Shown: positions 17,887 through 26,355, counted from the stretch's first letter. The stretch is 64,000 bases of DNA from Actinoplanes couchii (GCF_016862075.1 NZ_BOMG01000056.1:1-64000); one strand, 5' to 3'. A program made the numbers and translations. The notes: generated by a model from the sequence alone, not told the origin.

Positions 17887-19376
17887 ACCCGTCCGCCGGC
17901 GTCGACGAACTCGCTGGACTTGGCCTTCATCCCGGCTTCCCGCAACTCGTGGCTGATCTTCATCGAGCAGAACTTCGGTCCGCACATCGAACAGAAGTGC
18001 GCGGTCTTCGCGGCGTCGGCGGGCAACGTCTGGTCGTGATAGGACCGGGCCGTCTCCGGGTCGAGGGCCAGCTCGAACTGGTCCTCCCACCGGAAGTCGA
18101 ACCGGGCGCGGGAGAGGGCGTCGTCCCACTCCTGCGCCCCGGGATGCCCTTTGGCCAGGTCGGCCGCGTGCGCCGCGATCTTGTAAGCGATCATGCCCGC
18201 CTTGACGTCGTCCTTGTCCGGCAGCCCGAGATGCTCCTTCGGGGTGACGTAACAGAGCATCGCCGTGCCGAACCAGCCGATCATCGCGGCGCCGATCGCC
18301 GACGTGATGTGGTCGTAGGCGGGCGCGATGTCGGTGGCCAGCGGCCCGAGTGTGTAGAACGGCGCTCCCCCGCACAGCTCGACCTGCCGGTCCACGTTCT
18401 CCTTGATCTTGTGCATCGGCACATGACCAGGACCTTCGACCATCACTTGTACGTCGTACTCCCAGGCGATGTGGGTCAGCTCGCCAAGGGTCCGCAACTC
18501 CGCGAACTGCGCCTCGTCATTGGCGTCGGCGATCGAACCCGGCCGGAGCCCGTCCCCGAGCGAGAACGTGATGTCGTACTCCCGGAAGATTTCGCACAGC
18601 TCCCGGAAATGTGTGTAGAGGAAGTTCTCCCGGTGCTCGGCCAGACACCACGCGGCCATGATGGAACCGCCCCGGGAAACGATTCCGGTCACCCGCTCGG
18701 CCGCCAGCGGAACGTATTCCAGAAGCACTCCGGCATGGATCGTCATGTAGTCGACGCCCTGCTCGGCCTGCTCGATCACGGTCTGCCGGAACAGTTCCCA
18801 GGTCAGTTTCAGCGGATCGCCCTTGACCTTCTCCAGGGCCTGATAGATCGGCACCGTACCGATCGGCACCGGCGAATTCCGGACGATCGCCTCCCGGGTC
18901 TGGTGGATCCGCGGCCCGGTCGACAGATCCATCACCGTGTCGGCGCCCCAGCGGGTGGCCCACGTCAGTTTCTCGACCTCCTCGGCCACCGACGAGGTCA
19001 CCGCCGACGTGCCGATGTTCGCGTTGACCTTCACCAGGAACCGCGACCCGATCACCATCGGCTCCGACTCCGGATGATTGACGTTGGCCGGCAGCACCGC
19101 CCGCCCCGCCGCGATCTCGGACCGCACCACCTCGACGTCGACGCCTTCCCGGATCGCCGCGAACTCCATCTCCGGCGTGACGATCCCCGCCCGCGCGGCG
19201 GCGAGCTGGGTCCGCCCCCTGCGCCAGGGTTTCCGCAGCTCAGGCAGCCCTTCTGCGGGATCGCTACCGGGCCCCGAGGTGTCGTAGAGCCGCACCGGCG
19301 CATGATCCCCGCTGAGCACCACCTCGGTGAAGGGCACCCGCACCCCAGCCCCGTCCACATAGACCTTACGGCGCAT
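17862..19376 (-). CDS. thiC: phosphomethylpyrimidine synthase
   Basis: Radical SAM enzyme converting aminoimidazole ribotide to hydroxymethylpyrimidine phosphate. 504 residues, shorter than many bacterial ThiC (about 550-630), mainly at the N-terminus. Core motifs are ANVNHPESEPMVIG, NANIGTSAVTSSV, MDLSTGPRIHQTREAI, MVEGPGHVPMHKI, and the iron-sulfur site CSMCGPKFCSM near the C-terminus. The ATG at 19376 has taggagg 8 bases upstream. Last gene of the thiamin cluster, 196 bp after thiD; that gap carries tandem repeats and no TPP riboswitch, so thiC depends on the upstream transcript or on a promoter not recognised here. Confidence 0.95.
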   Translation of the reverse strand: MRRKVYVDGAGVRVPFTEVVLSGDHAPVRLYDTSGPGSDPAEGLPELRKPWRRGRTQLAAARAGIVTPEMEFAAIREGVDVEVVRSEIAAGRAVLPANVNHPESEPMVIGSRFLVKVNANIGTSAVTSSVAEEVEKLTWATRWGADTVMDLSTGPRIHQTREAIVRNSPVPIGTVPIYQALEKVKGDPLKLTWELFRQTVIEQAEQGVDYMTIHAGVLLEYVPLAAERVTGIVSRGGSIMAAWCLAEHRENFLYTHFRELCEIFREYDITFSLGDGLRPGSIADANDEAQFAELRTLGELTHIAWEYDVQVMVEGPGHVPMHKIKENVDRQVELCGGAPFYTLGPLATDIAPAYDHITSAIGAAMIGWFGTAMLCYVTPKEHLGLPDKDDVKAGMIAYKIAAHAADLAKGHPGAQEWDDALSRARFDFRWEDQFELALDPETARSYHDQTLPADAAKTAHFCSMCGPKFCSMKISHELREAGMKAKSSEFVDAGGRVYLPVTGA

Positions 19377-19461
19377 GACAAAACCTCCTAAGAGCAAACA
19401 AATCCGGCGGCGTACGGCCGCAAAGGGTCCGCAAGATCGCCGCACGAGCCGATTTCGAACC

Positions 19462-19581
19462 GGCCTCCGTCAGGTGGACCCGGCGGCTTCCGTCAGGTGG
19501 ACCCGACCTCTGTCAGGTGGGCCCGGCCTCCGTCAGGTGGGCCCGGCCTCCGTCAGGTGGGCCCGGCCTCCGTCAGGCGGA
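19462..19581. repeat. 20-bp tandem repeat copied from the thiD 3' end
   Basis: Six copies of gtcagg(t/c)gg, at 19469, 19492, 19512, 19532, 19552 and 19572. The last five are spaced exactly 20 bp and the first interval is 23. Unit cctccgtcaggtgggcccgg. The last copy contains the thiD stop codon (tca at 19573-19575), so the array looks like a stepwise duplication of the end of thiD. Confidence 0.9.
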
Positions 19582-20340
19582 CCAGCCGAAGTGATCCAGC
19601 GGTCCGGGCCCCGCCCCCAGCCGCCACGAGGCCCCGCCGCGAAGTCCGCGATTCACGTAGTCCTTGGCCGCCGCCACCGCGTCCGGCACCGGATCACCGG
19701 CAGCCAGCCGCACCGCGATCGCCGACGAGAAGGTGCAACCCGACCCGTGGTTGTTCCCGGTAGCGATCGGTTCGCCCGGCAGCAGAGTGGTCTCGCCGTC
19801 GACGTGCAGCACATCGACGGCCTGTTCACTCCCGGTCACCACGACCGCCTGCGGCCCGAGGCCGGCAAGCTCGACCGCCGCCGATTCCATCTCCGCGACG
19901 GTCTCGACCCGGCGCCCGAGAAGAGCCCCGGCTTCATACCGGTTCGGCGTGATCACCCGGGCATACGGCAGAAGCAGCCCGACCACCGCGACCTCACCCA
20001 GACGACTCCCCGCAGTGGCCACCAGAACCGGATCCACCACGAGATTCGGCAGTTCCCCCACTCGTTCCGCGACGACTTTCGCCACCGCCGGATCCGAGAT
20101 CATCCCCACCTTGACCGCGCCAACCGAGAAGTCCGACAGCACGGCATCCAACTGCGCAGCCACAACATCAGCCGGAACCGCATGGATAGCGGAGACCCCG
20201 AGCGTGTTCTGCGCGGTGACAGCCGTGACAACGGAGGTCCCGAACACCCCGAGAGCGGCAAAGGTCTTCAGATCAGCCTGAATCCCGGCCCCGCCCCCGG
20301 AGTCCGACCCGGCAATGGTCAGCACCACCCCCGGAGTCAC
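19573..20340 (-). CDS. thiD: hydroxymethylpyrimidine/phosphomethylpyrimidine kinase
   Basis: Phosphorylates HMP and HMP-phosphate to HMP-diphosphate for joining with the thiazole. 255 residues of ribokinase-like fold: LTIAGSDSGGGAGIQADLKT, TAQNTLGV, VKVGMISDP, VVDPVLVATAGS, TPNRYEAGALLG and the anion-hole motif GNNHGSGCTFSSAIA, with Ser where homologues often have Thr. The GTG at 20340 is chosen: it overlaps the TGA of the preceding gene (GTGA) and has ggggagg upstream. A much longer open frame upstream is antisense-like low-complexity sequence. Confidence 0.94.
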   Translation of the reverse strand: MTPGVVLTIAGSDSGGGAGIQADLKTFAALGVFGTSVVTAVTAQNTLGVSAIHAVPADVVAAQLDAVLSDFSVGAVKVGMISDPAVAKVVAERVGELPNLVVDPVLVATAGSRLGEVAVVGLLLPYARVITPNRYEAGALLGRRVETVAEMESAAVELAGLGPQAVVVTGSEQAVDVLHVDGETTLLPGEPIATGNNHGSGCTFSSAIAVRLAAGDPVPDAVAAAKDYVNRGLRGGASWRLGAGPGPLDHFGWSA

Positions 20341-21185
20341 CCCCGCCTCCCCGGGGAGACGACTACCTGCCCGGCAGCCAACCCGCGCCGTCCCCCACCG
20401 GCACCTGATTCCCCAGGTGTGCCCGATCCCCCAGGTGTGCCCGATCCCCGAGGCGTGCCCGACGCGAAGGCCTCGGCGAGTTCCCGGGCCAGGGACGGCG
20501 TCCGCATCACCGCACCCATCACCGCGATGCCCGCTGCTCCGGCCGAGGCACACTCCCGAGCACGTTCCGCGGAGTCGATCCCACCAAGCGCCAGCCAGGG
20601 CACCGGCGCCTTCATCGCGGCAGCCCCCACCGCCCCGAGGGCCGGCCCATACCCAGGTTTCGACCGGGTCGGATAAACCGGCGAAACCGTCACATAGTCC
20701 ACGCTGGACAGATCCTCGAACCCATGCCACGAACGCCCGACCAACCCGACGCCCGAGAAAGAACGCTCAGCCGGGAAGGAGAAATCACGGCCGACACGGG
20801 CAGCGCCGGAAGGAAGAGGACCAGCGGGAAGAGGACCGGCGGGAAGCGAGTCGGCAGGAAGAGGATCAGCAGGAAGAGGATCGGCGGGAAGCGAGCCAGC
20901 GGGAAGCGAGTCGGTGAGGAGCCGGCCGGTGGGGAGGGGATCGGCTCCGGCGAGGTGTACCGCGGAGCCACCGAGCGGGTCCGGCCCGGCAACGATCAAG
21001 CGCGAAGGCGGAACCACAGAGCGGAGTTCAGCGGCCAGAGCTGCTCGTTCCTCGTACGGCAGATCCCGCTCGCGGAGAACGACCCACGCCGCACCGCAAC
21101 GGACCGCCGAGCGGACCACCTCCACCAGCGGGCCGGAAGCGGACCGCCGATCGGTGAGCACGACGAGCCCGCCCGGCGTCACCAC
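20337..21185 (-). CDS. second thiamin-phosphate-synthase/TenI-like protein with repeat insertion
   Basis: 282 residues, about 70 longer than typical ThiE/TenI. The barrel is recognisable on both sides of an insert: LVVLTDRR at the N-terminus, AWVVLRERDLPYEERAALA, SRLIVAGPDPLGGSAVHL, then LVGRSWH, DYVTVSPVYPTRSKPGYG and PWLALGGI. Between, residues 83-126 are pentapeptide repeats of the type LPADP/LPAGP. The C-terminal ~40 residues hold SGTPGG-type repeats. It keeps GRSWH and the phosphate-loop region, so it could be a thiazole tautomerase (TenI) or a second ThiE; canonical thiE heads the same cluster. Start GTG 21185 (or 21182) overlaps the end of thiG. Confidence 0.8.
   Translation of the reverse strand: MVTPGGLVVLTDRRSASGPLVEVVRSAVRCGAAWVVLRERDLPYEERAALAAELRSVVPPSRLIVAGPDPLGGSAVHLAGADPLPTGRLLTDSLPAGSLPADPLPADPLPADSLPAGPLPAGPLPSGAARVGRDFSFPAERSFSGVGLVGRSWHGFEDLSSVDYVTVSPVYPTRSKPGYGPALGAVGAAAMKAPVPWLALGGIDSAERARECASAGAAGIAVMGAVMRTPSLARELAEAFASGTPRGSGTPGGSGTPGESGAGGGRRGLAAGQVVVSPGRRG
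20808..20939 (-). repeat. 15-bp in-frame repeats inside the TenI-like gene
   Basis: Seven to eight 15-bp units on the minus strand encode LPADP, LPADS, LPAGP and LPAGS variants (residues 83-126). Copies differ by single changes. The insertion lies in the loop after the VHLAGAD strand of the barrel. Confidence 0.85.
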
Positions 21186-22039
21186 TGGGCGATCCCGTCG
21201 TCCGGTGTGGACGCCAACGCATGGAACCGGCGCGGAATCCGCCCCGCCGACCGGGCCAGACGACCGGCGGTGACCGCGTGCCGCATCGCCGCCGCCATCG
21301 CCGCCGGGTCGTCGGCACGGGTGATCGCGCTGGCGATCAGGACCGCGTCACAGCCCAGTTCCATCGCCCGCGCCGCGTCCGAGGCGGTGCCGATACCGGC
21401 GTCGAGGACCACCGGCACGTCGACACTCTGCACGATCAACTCGATGTGGTGCGGGTTGGAGATCCCCAGCCCGGACCCGATCGGCGACCCGGCCGGCATC
21501 ACCGCGGCACACCCGGCATCCGCCAGCCGCCGGGCCAGGATCGGATCGTCACTGGTGTACGGCAGCACCCGGAACCCGTCAGCCACCAGCGTCTCCGCGG
21601 CCCGCAACAGTTCCACACCGTCGGGCAGCAGGGTCCGCTCGTCCCCGATCACCTCCAGCTTGATCAGATCGGTCTCGAACGCCTCTCGCGCCATCCGGGC
21701 CGTCTTCACCGCGTCCCCCGCGGTGTAACAACCGGCCGTGTTCGGCAGCACCCGGACCGCGAGCCGGTCCAGCATCGGCAACAGCCCCGGACCGGCCGCG
21801 TCCACCCGCCGCAGCGCCACGGTGACGAGCGTCGTCTCCGACGCCACGATCGCCTCTTCCAGAGCGGCGAGACTGTTCGCCCCGCCGGTACCGAGAATAA
21901 GCCCGTTCCCCGGCAGAAACCCCTGCTCAAGGTGGTACCGCTGATCCTGGTACCGCCGATCCTGGGATGGAGAATCGAGGGCGGCAGCGGGAGAAGCGGA
22001 GGCGGGACCGGCAGGAACACGCCGCTGGGACAGCGTCAT
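21179..22039 (-). CDS. thiG: thiazole synthase
   Basis: Forms the thiazole phosphate of thiamin from deoxyxylulose phosphate, dehydroglycine and ThiS thiocarboxylate. 286 residues. The catalytic lysine is in DLIKLEVIGD (K127); other marks are NGLILGTGGANSL, VLPNTAGCYTAGDA, AVMPAGSPIGSGLGISNP and VVLDAGIGTASDAARAMELG. The first ~40 residues are variable and Arg/Gln/Ser-rich. It starts 2 bp after thiS and its end overlaps the next gene, so it is tightly coupled in the cluster. Confidence 0.95.
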   Translation of the reverse strand: MTLSQRRVPAGPASASPAAALDSPSQDRRYQDQRYHLEQGFLPGNGLILGTGGANSLAALEEAIVASETTLVTVALRRVDAAGPGLLPMLDRLAVRVLPNTAGCYTAGDAVKTARMAREAFETDLIKLEVIGDERTLLPDGVELLRAAETLVADGFRVLPYTSDDPILARRLADAGCAAVMPAGSPIGSGLGISNPHHIELIVQSVDVPVVLDAGIGTASDAARAMELGCDAVLIASAITRADDPAAMAAAMRHAVTAGRLARSAGRIPRRFHALASTPDDGIAQW

Positions 22040-22041
22040 CG

Positions 22042-22242
22042 TCAGCCTCCCTGCGCCGCGGTCAGAACCTCGACCCGGTCACCGTCGGCGAGATCCACCT
22101 CGGCCCATGTGGACCGGGGCACCACCGTCCCGTTGACCGCGACCGCGACCCCACGCCGAGCCGCGATGATCTCCGCGACCAGCGTCGCCACCGAGCAGCC
22201 ACCGGCCCGGTCCTGGTCCTGCCCGTTGATGGTCAGCTTCAT
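22042..22242 (-). CDS. thiS: sulfur carrier protein ThiS
   Basis: 66-residue ubiquitin-fold sulfur carrier. It begins MKLTINGQ and ends in the required Gly-Gly (LTAAQGG), which is adenylated and converted to a thiocarboxylate that donates sulfur to ThiG. VAVAVNGTVVPRSTW and DGDRVEVL are family features. The ATG overlaps the thiO stop (ATGA). No thiF-like adenylating enzyme is in the window. Confidence 0.95.
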   Translation of the reverse strand: MKLTINGQDQDRAGGCSVATLVAEIIAARRGVAVAVNGTVVPRSTWAEVDLADGDRVEVLTAAQGG

Positions 22243-23261
22243 CGGAACCTCCCGGGAGCGAACCCGTCGATGATCGGATCCGCCGACCCGGTGAGCACCA
22301 GGTCAGCGATGAGTCGTGCGGTGATGGGCGCGAGCAGGATCCCGTTCCGGAAGTGCCCGGCCGCCACCACGACCCGGCGGGCGGGATCGTCGAGGAGACC
22401 CAGGATCGGCCCGTTGTCCGGGGTTCCCGGCCGATGCCCCACGGTGACTTCGGTGAGTTCGTGTTCGGCGAGTCCGGGCACCAGGTCCAGGGCGGCCCGC
22501 AGCAGGTCGTGCACTCCCCCGGCGGTGTTCCGCGAGTCGGTGATCTCCTCCTGGGTGGCCCCGACGACGACCTCGCCGTCGGCGCGCGGCACCAGGTAGA
22601 CGTGCCGTCCGTCGGCGGCCCCGTCGATCACGTGCCGGAGCAGCCCGGGTTCCCCGCGCAGCCGCAGCACCTGCCCTTTGACCGCCCGGATCGGCAGCCC
22701 GGTGAGTGCGGCCGTCCCGGCTCCGGCCGCGACCACGACGACGTCGGCGTCCACCTCGGACAGATCGGCGACCCGACGCGGGACGATCCGGCCGCCGAGG
22801 CGGTCCCGTAGCACCGCGACGACCCGGCGGGGGTCGGCCTGGTGCTCGTCGGCCGCGAACGCCCCGGCCCGGACCCGTGGCGAGATCCCCGGTTCGAGCT
22901 CCCGGACCCGGGATCCGCTCAGCGGCGTGAGTTTCTGGTGTCTCCACTCCCGGGCGGCCGAGGCCACGTCATCAGCGGTGAGCGCGACGGACAGGGTTCC
23001 GGCGGTGTCGTAGCCGATGTCCCCGAGCGAGGCCGCGAACTCCGGCCACAGTCCGTGCGAGGCTTCCAGCAGCCGGGTGAGGTGCGGATATTCGAAGGCC
23101 GACTCACCACCGGGAGCCAGCATCCCGGCCGCGACGTGCCAGGCCCCGCCGGTGCCGTCCGGCGCCGGGTCGAGAACGGTGACGTCCGCTCCACGGTCGA
23201 GGAGTTCGGCGGCGACGGCCAGCCCGATGATGCCGCCACCGACCACGGTGACCCGGCTCAT
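22239..23261 (-). CDS. thiO: glycine oxidase ThiO
   Basis: FAD-dependent oxidase producing iminoglycine (dehydroglycine) for the thiazole ring, the aerobic alternative to ThiH. 340 residues. The dinucleotide-binding motif is VTVVGGGIIGLAVAAELLDR with acidic VLDP at the end of the second strand. IRAVKGQVLRLRG, VYLVPRADGEVVVGATQEE and GHRPGTPDNGPILG are typical of ThiO. Overlaps thiE before it and thiS after it by 4 bp each. Confidence 0.94.
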   Translation of the reverse strand: MSRVTVVGGGIIGLAVAAELLDRGADVTVLDPAPDGTGGAWHVAAGMLAPGGESAFEYPHLTRLLEASHGLWPEFAASLGDIGYDTAGTLSVALTADDVASAAREWRHQKLTPLSGSRVRELEPGISPRVRAGAFAADEHQADPRRVVAVLRDRLGGRIVPRRVADLSEVDADVVVVAAGAGTAALTGLPIRAVKGQVLRLRGEPGLLRHVIDGAADGRHVYLVPRADGEVVVGATQEEITDSRNTAGGVHDLLRAALDLVPGLAEHELTEVTVGHRPGTPDNGPILGLLDDPARRVVVAAGHFRNGILLAPITARLIADLVLTGSADPIIDGFAPGRFR

Positions 23262-23857
23262 CGCAGGGCCGCCAGGAATTCCGCGACAGCTCCCTTCGGG
23301 TCCGCCACGAAGGCGGAGACCGCCGCGACCCCGTGCACCGCGAGCTGCGGCACCCGTTCCGCGGTGATGCCGCCGATGGCGAGGACCGGAGTGCCCGGCA
23401 CCGCCTCGGCGACGGCCGCTACCGCGGCCGGTCCGAGTGGTGGTGGCAGTCCGTCCTTCGTGGAGGTGTGGAAGGCCGGCCCGACCCCGAGATAGGTGGC
23501 GCCGGCCGCGACCGCGGCCCGCGCCGCGGAGGCGTCCCGGCAGGTGGCCCCGACGATCGCGCCCGGCCCGAGAACCCGCCGGACGGCGTCGACCGGAAGA
23601 TCGTCCGCCCCGACGTGCACGCCGTCCGCCCCGGCCGCCAGGGCCACGCCGACCCGGTCGTTGACCAGCACCGGTGTGCCGAGGCCCCGGCAGATGGCGA
23701 CCGCTTCGAAGGCCACCCGGTAGGCGAGAGCGTCACTGGATTTGACCCGGATCTGAACTGCCACGTCGTCCAGACCGGCCACGCCCCGGACCACGGAAAC
23801 CGAGTCCGTTATGACATGGATTCGCGGAAACTGGATACGCGGAAACGATGTGCCCAT
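23258..23857 (-). CDS. thiE: thiamin-phosphate synthase
   Basis: Joins HMP-diphosphate and thiazole phosphate to thiamin phosphate. 199 residues with the canonical sequence of sites: VQIRVKSSD (substrate loop), VLVNDRVGVALAAGADGVHV, DDLPVDAVRR, VGATCRDASAARAA, YLGVGPAFHTSTKDG and VLAIGGITAERV. The first gene of the cluster, 4 bp downstream of the riboswitch. The ribosome site (ggaggag) 6 bases before the ATG sits at the edge of the riboswitch, which suggests translational control. Confidence 0.93.
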   Translation of the reverse strand: MGTSFPRIQFPRIHVITDSVSVVRGVAGLDDVAVQIRVKSSDALAYRVAFEAVAICRGLGTPVLVNDRVGVALAAGADGVHVGADDLPVDAVRRVLGPGAIVGATCRDASAARAAVAAGATYLGVGPAFHTSTKDGLPPPLGPAAVAAVAEAVPGTPVLAIGGITAERVPQLAVHGVAAVSAFVADPKGAVAEFLAALR

Positions 23858-23861
23858 GAAG

Positions 23862-23958
23862 CACTCCTCCCTGCGCCGGCATGACCCGGATCAGGTTCGA
23901 CGGTCGGGGGCCGCATCAGCCCCCCTCTCAGCCCGGTGCCCGGACTCCCGTGGGTATG
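23862..23958 (-). promoter_or_regulatory. TPP (THI-box) riboswitch
   Basis: On the minus strand the conserved elements occur in order: acgggagtccg, gggctgagagggg, a variable hairpin, then gaacctgatccgggtcatgc and ccggcgcagggag. These are the classic THI-box segments (CUGAGA and the ACCUGAUC...GGGUCAUGCC part) that bind thiamin pyrophosphate. It ends directly before thiE, so TPP binding probably masks the thiE ribosome site and limits the whole thiE-O-S-G cluster. Confidence 0.96.
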
Positions 23959-23997
23959 TGTTGTGACCGGACCATAACCGGTCGGTCACCGGAAAAG

Positions 23998-25644
23998 CTA
24001 GCGCACGTCCCAGACCGGCTCCGGCACCTCGACGACCTCGCCGTCGCTCCTGAACAGCACGAATCGATCGAACGACCGGGTGAACCAGCGATCGTGGGTG
24101 ACCGCGATCACCGTGCCGTCGAAGGCTTTCAGCCCCTCTTCCAGCGCTTCCGCGGACGCCAGGTCCAGGTTGTCCGTCGGTTCGTCGAGCAGCAGAACGG
24201 TCGCACCGGACAGCTCCAGCAGCAGCACCAGGAACCGGGCCTGCTGACCCCCGGAGAGGGTGCCGAACCGCTGGTCGCCCTGGGCGGCCAGCTCGTACCG
24301 GTTGAGGGACTTCATCGCACCGGCCCGGTCCATTCCGGACCGGTGGTCGTCACCCCGCCAGAGGATCTCGACCAGGGTCTTCTCCACCAGCTCCGGCCGG
24401 TCGTGGGTCTGCGAGAAGTGCCCGGGCCGCACCCGCGCGCCGAGCCGGGCCCGGCCGCCGTGGGCCACCGGGGACAGCGGCGCCCCGTCGACCGGCTTGT
24501 GCTCCAGGTCGGGGTCGGTGCCACCGGCGGCGAGCAGCCGCAGGAAGTGCGACTTGCCGGTGCCGTTGGCGCCGAGCACGGCCACCCGGTCCCCGTACCA
24601 GATCTCCAGGTCGAACGGGAACGTCAAATTCTCCAGCTCGAGCTGCTCGCAGATGACCGACCGTTTGCCGGTGCGGCCGCCGCGCAGGTTCATCCGGACG
24701 GACTGGTCCTTGGGCGGCAGCGGCGGCTGGCCGGCCTCCTCGAACTTGCGGAGCCGGGTCTGCGCGGCCTGGTAGCGGGAGGCGAGACCGTCGTTGAACA
24801 TGGCCTTGTTCTTCAGGGTGAAGACGAGCTCTTTCAGCTTCTCGTGCTCCTCGTCCCAGCGCCGGCGCAGCTCTTCCATCCGCTCGTGCCGGTTGACCCG
24901 GGCAGCGTGCCAGGAGGCGAAACCGCCGGGATGGGTCCAGGCGCCGCCGCCCTCGACGGCCACCACCCGGTCGGCGGTCTCGGCGAGCAGCTCCCGGTCG
25001 TGGGAGACGTAGAGCACCGACTTGTTCGACTCGCGCATGCGCTGTTCCAGCCAGCGTTTGGCCGGGACGTCGAGGAAGTTGTCCGGCTCGTCGAGGAGCA
25101 GCACCTCGTCGTTGCCACGGAACAGCAGGTCGAGGGCGAACCGTTTCTGCTCGCCGCCGGAGAGGGTGCGCACCACGCGGTGGCGGGCCTCCTCCCACGG
25201 TCTGCCGAGGATGCTGACGGCCACGGTGTCGAAGAGCACCTCGGCGTCGTATCCCCCGGCCTCGCCCCAGTTCGCGAGCGCGTTGGCGTACGCCAATTGG
25301 CTCTTCTCGGTCTCGTCCAAGGCCGCGGTGGCCTTGGCCAATCGCTCACCGGCCGCGCGGAGGGGCGGCGCGACCAGGGACAACGCGAGGTCCTCCAGGG
25401 TCCGGTCGTCGCCGATCATGCCGATGAACTGGCGCATCACGCCGAGCCCACCGGCCCTGGCGATCGTCCCGCTCTGGGTCGGGATGTCCCCCGCGACCAT
25501 CCGCATCAGCGTGGTCTTGCCCGCGCCGTTGGGCCCGACGAGCGCGACCTTGGCCCCCTCGCCGACGCGGAACGCCACGTCGGTGAAGAGCTCCCGTCCG
25601 TCCGGGAGCACAAATCCGGCGCCAGCGACATCCACATAACCCAT
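23998..25644 (-). CDS. ABC-F family ATP-binding protein
   Basis: 548 residues with two ABC ATPase domains and no membrane segments: Walker A LVGPNGAGKTTLMRM, signature LSGGEQKRFA and Walker B LLLDEPDNFLDV in the first; LGANGTGKSHFLRL, LSGGQQARF and LLLDEPTDNLDL in the second. The linker (RRRWDEEHEKLKELVFTLKNKAM) is charged, as in ABC-F translation factors acting at the ribosomal E site. It may be housekeeping or antibiotic-resistance type; the sequence alone does not decide. Lies 28 bp after the methyltransferase gene on the same strand and ends about 40 bp before the riboswitch. Confidence 0.9.
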   Translation of the reverse strand: MGYVDVAGAGFVLPDGRELFTDVAFRVGEGAKVALVGPNGAGKTTLMRMVAGDIPTQSGTIARAGGLGVMRQFIGMIGDDRTLEDLALSLVAPPLRAAGERLAKATAALDETEKSQLAYANALANWGEAGGYDAEVLFDTVAVSILGRPWEEARHRVVRTLSGGEQKRFALDLLFRGNDEVLLLDEPDNFLDVPAKRWLEQRMRESNKSVLYVSHDRELLAETADRVVAVEGGGAWTHPGGFASWHAARVNRHERMEELRRRWDEEHEKLKELVFTLKNKAMFNDGLASRYQAAQTRLRKFEEAGQPPLPPKDQSVRMNLRGGRTGKRSVICEQLELENLTFPFDLEIWYGDRVAVLGANGTGKSHFLRLLAAGGTDPDLEHKPVDGAPLSPVAHGGRARLGARVRPGHFSQTHDRPELVEKTLVEILWRGDDHRSGMDRAGAMKSLNRYELAAQGDQRFGTLSGGQQARFLVLLLELSGATVLLLDEPTDNLDLASAEALEEGLKAFDGTVIAVTHDRWFTRSFDRFVLFRSDGEVVEVPEPVWDVR

Positions 25645-25671
25645 GGCGGCATCCTCCCTGGAAAGCCCTGC

Positions 25672-26355
25672 TCAGTCAGCCGAATTTCCGGTGACCCGGA
25701 GCACCCGGAAACCCCGCTGGCTGGCCACCCGCTCGACCGTCCACCCCAGCCCGGTGAGCCAGGTGTGCAGCGAGTCACCACCGAGGTTCCGGTTGATCAC
25801 CAGCCAGGCGACGCCGCCGGGGGCGAGCCGGGGCAGCCACCGCTCCATCAGCGTGTGCAGCTCGGCCTTGCCGACGTGGGTGGGCGGGTTGCTCCAGATC
25901 TCGGTGAAGGTCACGTCGTCCGGCACGTCGTCCGGTGCGGAGACCAGCACCCGGCCGGACAGCCCGAGCCGCTCGGCGTTCTCCACGGCCAGCTCACGGG
26001 CGCGGGCGTTGACGTCGATCGCGTGGACGGTCACCCCTGGCGCCTCACTGGCCAGCACACAGGCGATCGGCCCGTACCCGCAGCCGAGGTCCAGCATCGT
26101 GCCCTCGGCGCTCGGGCCGGGCAGTCCGCCCTTGCGCAGCAGCACGGCGGTGCCGGGGTCGAGGCGCCCGGCGGAGAACACACCGGAGGCGACGGCGAGC
26201 CGGTAGTCCCGGCCGGCGACGGTGAACTCGATCTCGCCCTTGTGGAACGGGCCGTCGGGTTCGGCGGTGAAGTAGTGGTCGGCGCTCACCACACGATTTT
26301 CCCGCCGCCGGGTGACGGCCTCCGCGCCGGGGTACCGGACAGGCTGTGCGTTCAT
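25672..26355 (-). CDS. class I SAM methyltransferase, RsmC-like
   Basis: 227 residues. SAM-binding motif MLDLGCGYGPIACVLA, acidic VHAIDVNARARELAVENAE, and catalytic-type motif SNPPTHVGKAELHTL; the NPP(T/Y/F) tetrapeptide marks N2-guanine or N6-adenine methyltransferases. The N-terminal HYFTAEPDGPFHKGEIEFTVAGRDY is typical of RsmC/RlmG-like small methyltransferases acting on rRNA. Exact target base not known. Divergent from the plus-strand gene at 26386 with only 30 bp between; a later start near VVSADHYF is possible. Confidence 0.85.
   Translation of the reverse strand: MNAQPVRYPGAEAVTRRRENRVVSADHYFTAEPDGPFHKGEIEFTVAGRDYRLAVASGVFSAGRLDPGTAVLLRKGGLPGPSAEGTMLDLGCGYGPIACVLASEAPGVTVHAIDVNARARELAVENAERLGLSGRVLVSAPDDVPDDVTFTEIWSNPPTHVGKAELHTLMERWLPRLAPGGVAWLVINRNLGGDSLHTWLTGLGWTVERVASQRGFRVLRVTGNSAD

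Noticed and set aside
19377..19572. A second TPP riboswitch before thiC
   Set aside because: None of the THI-box segments (ctgagag, acctgatc, gggtcatgc) occur in the gap; it holds only the 20-bp repeats.
20340..20730. N-terminal extension of thiD by 130 codons
   Set aside because: The extension overlaps the TenI-like gene on the same strand in another frame; the GTG at 20340 has a ribosome site and gives the family start.
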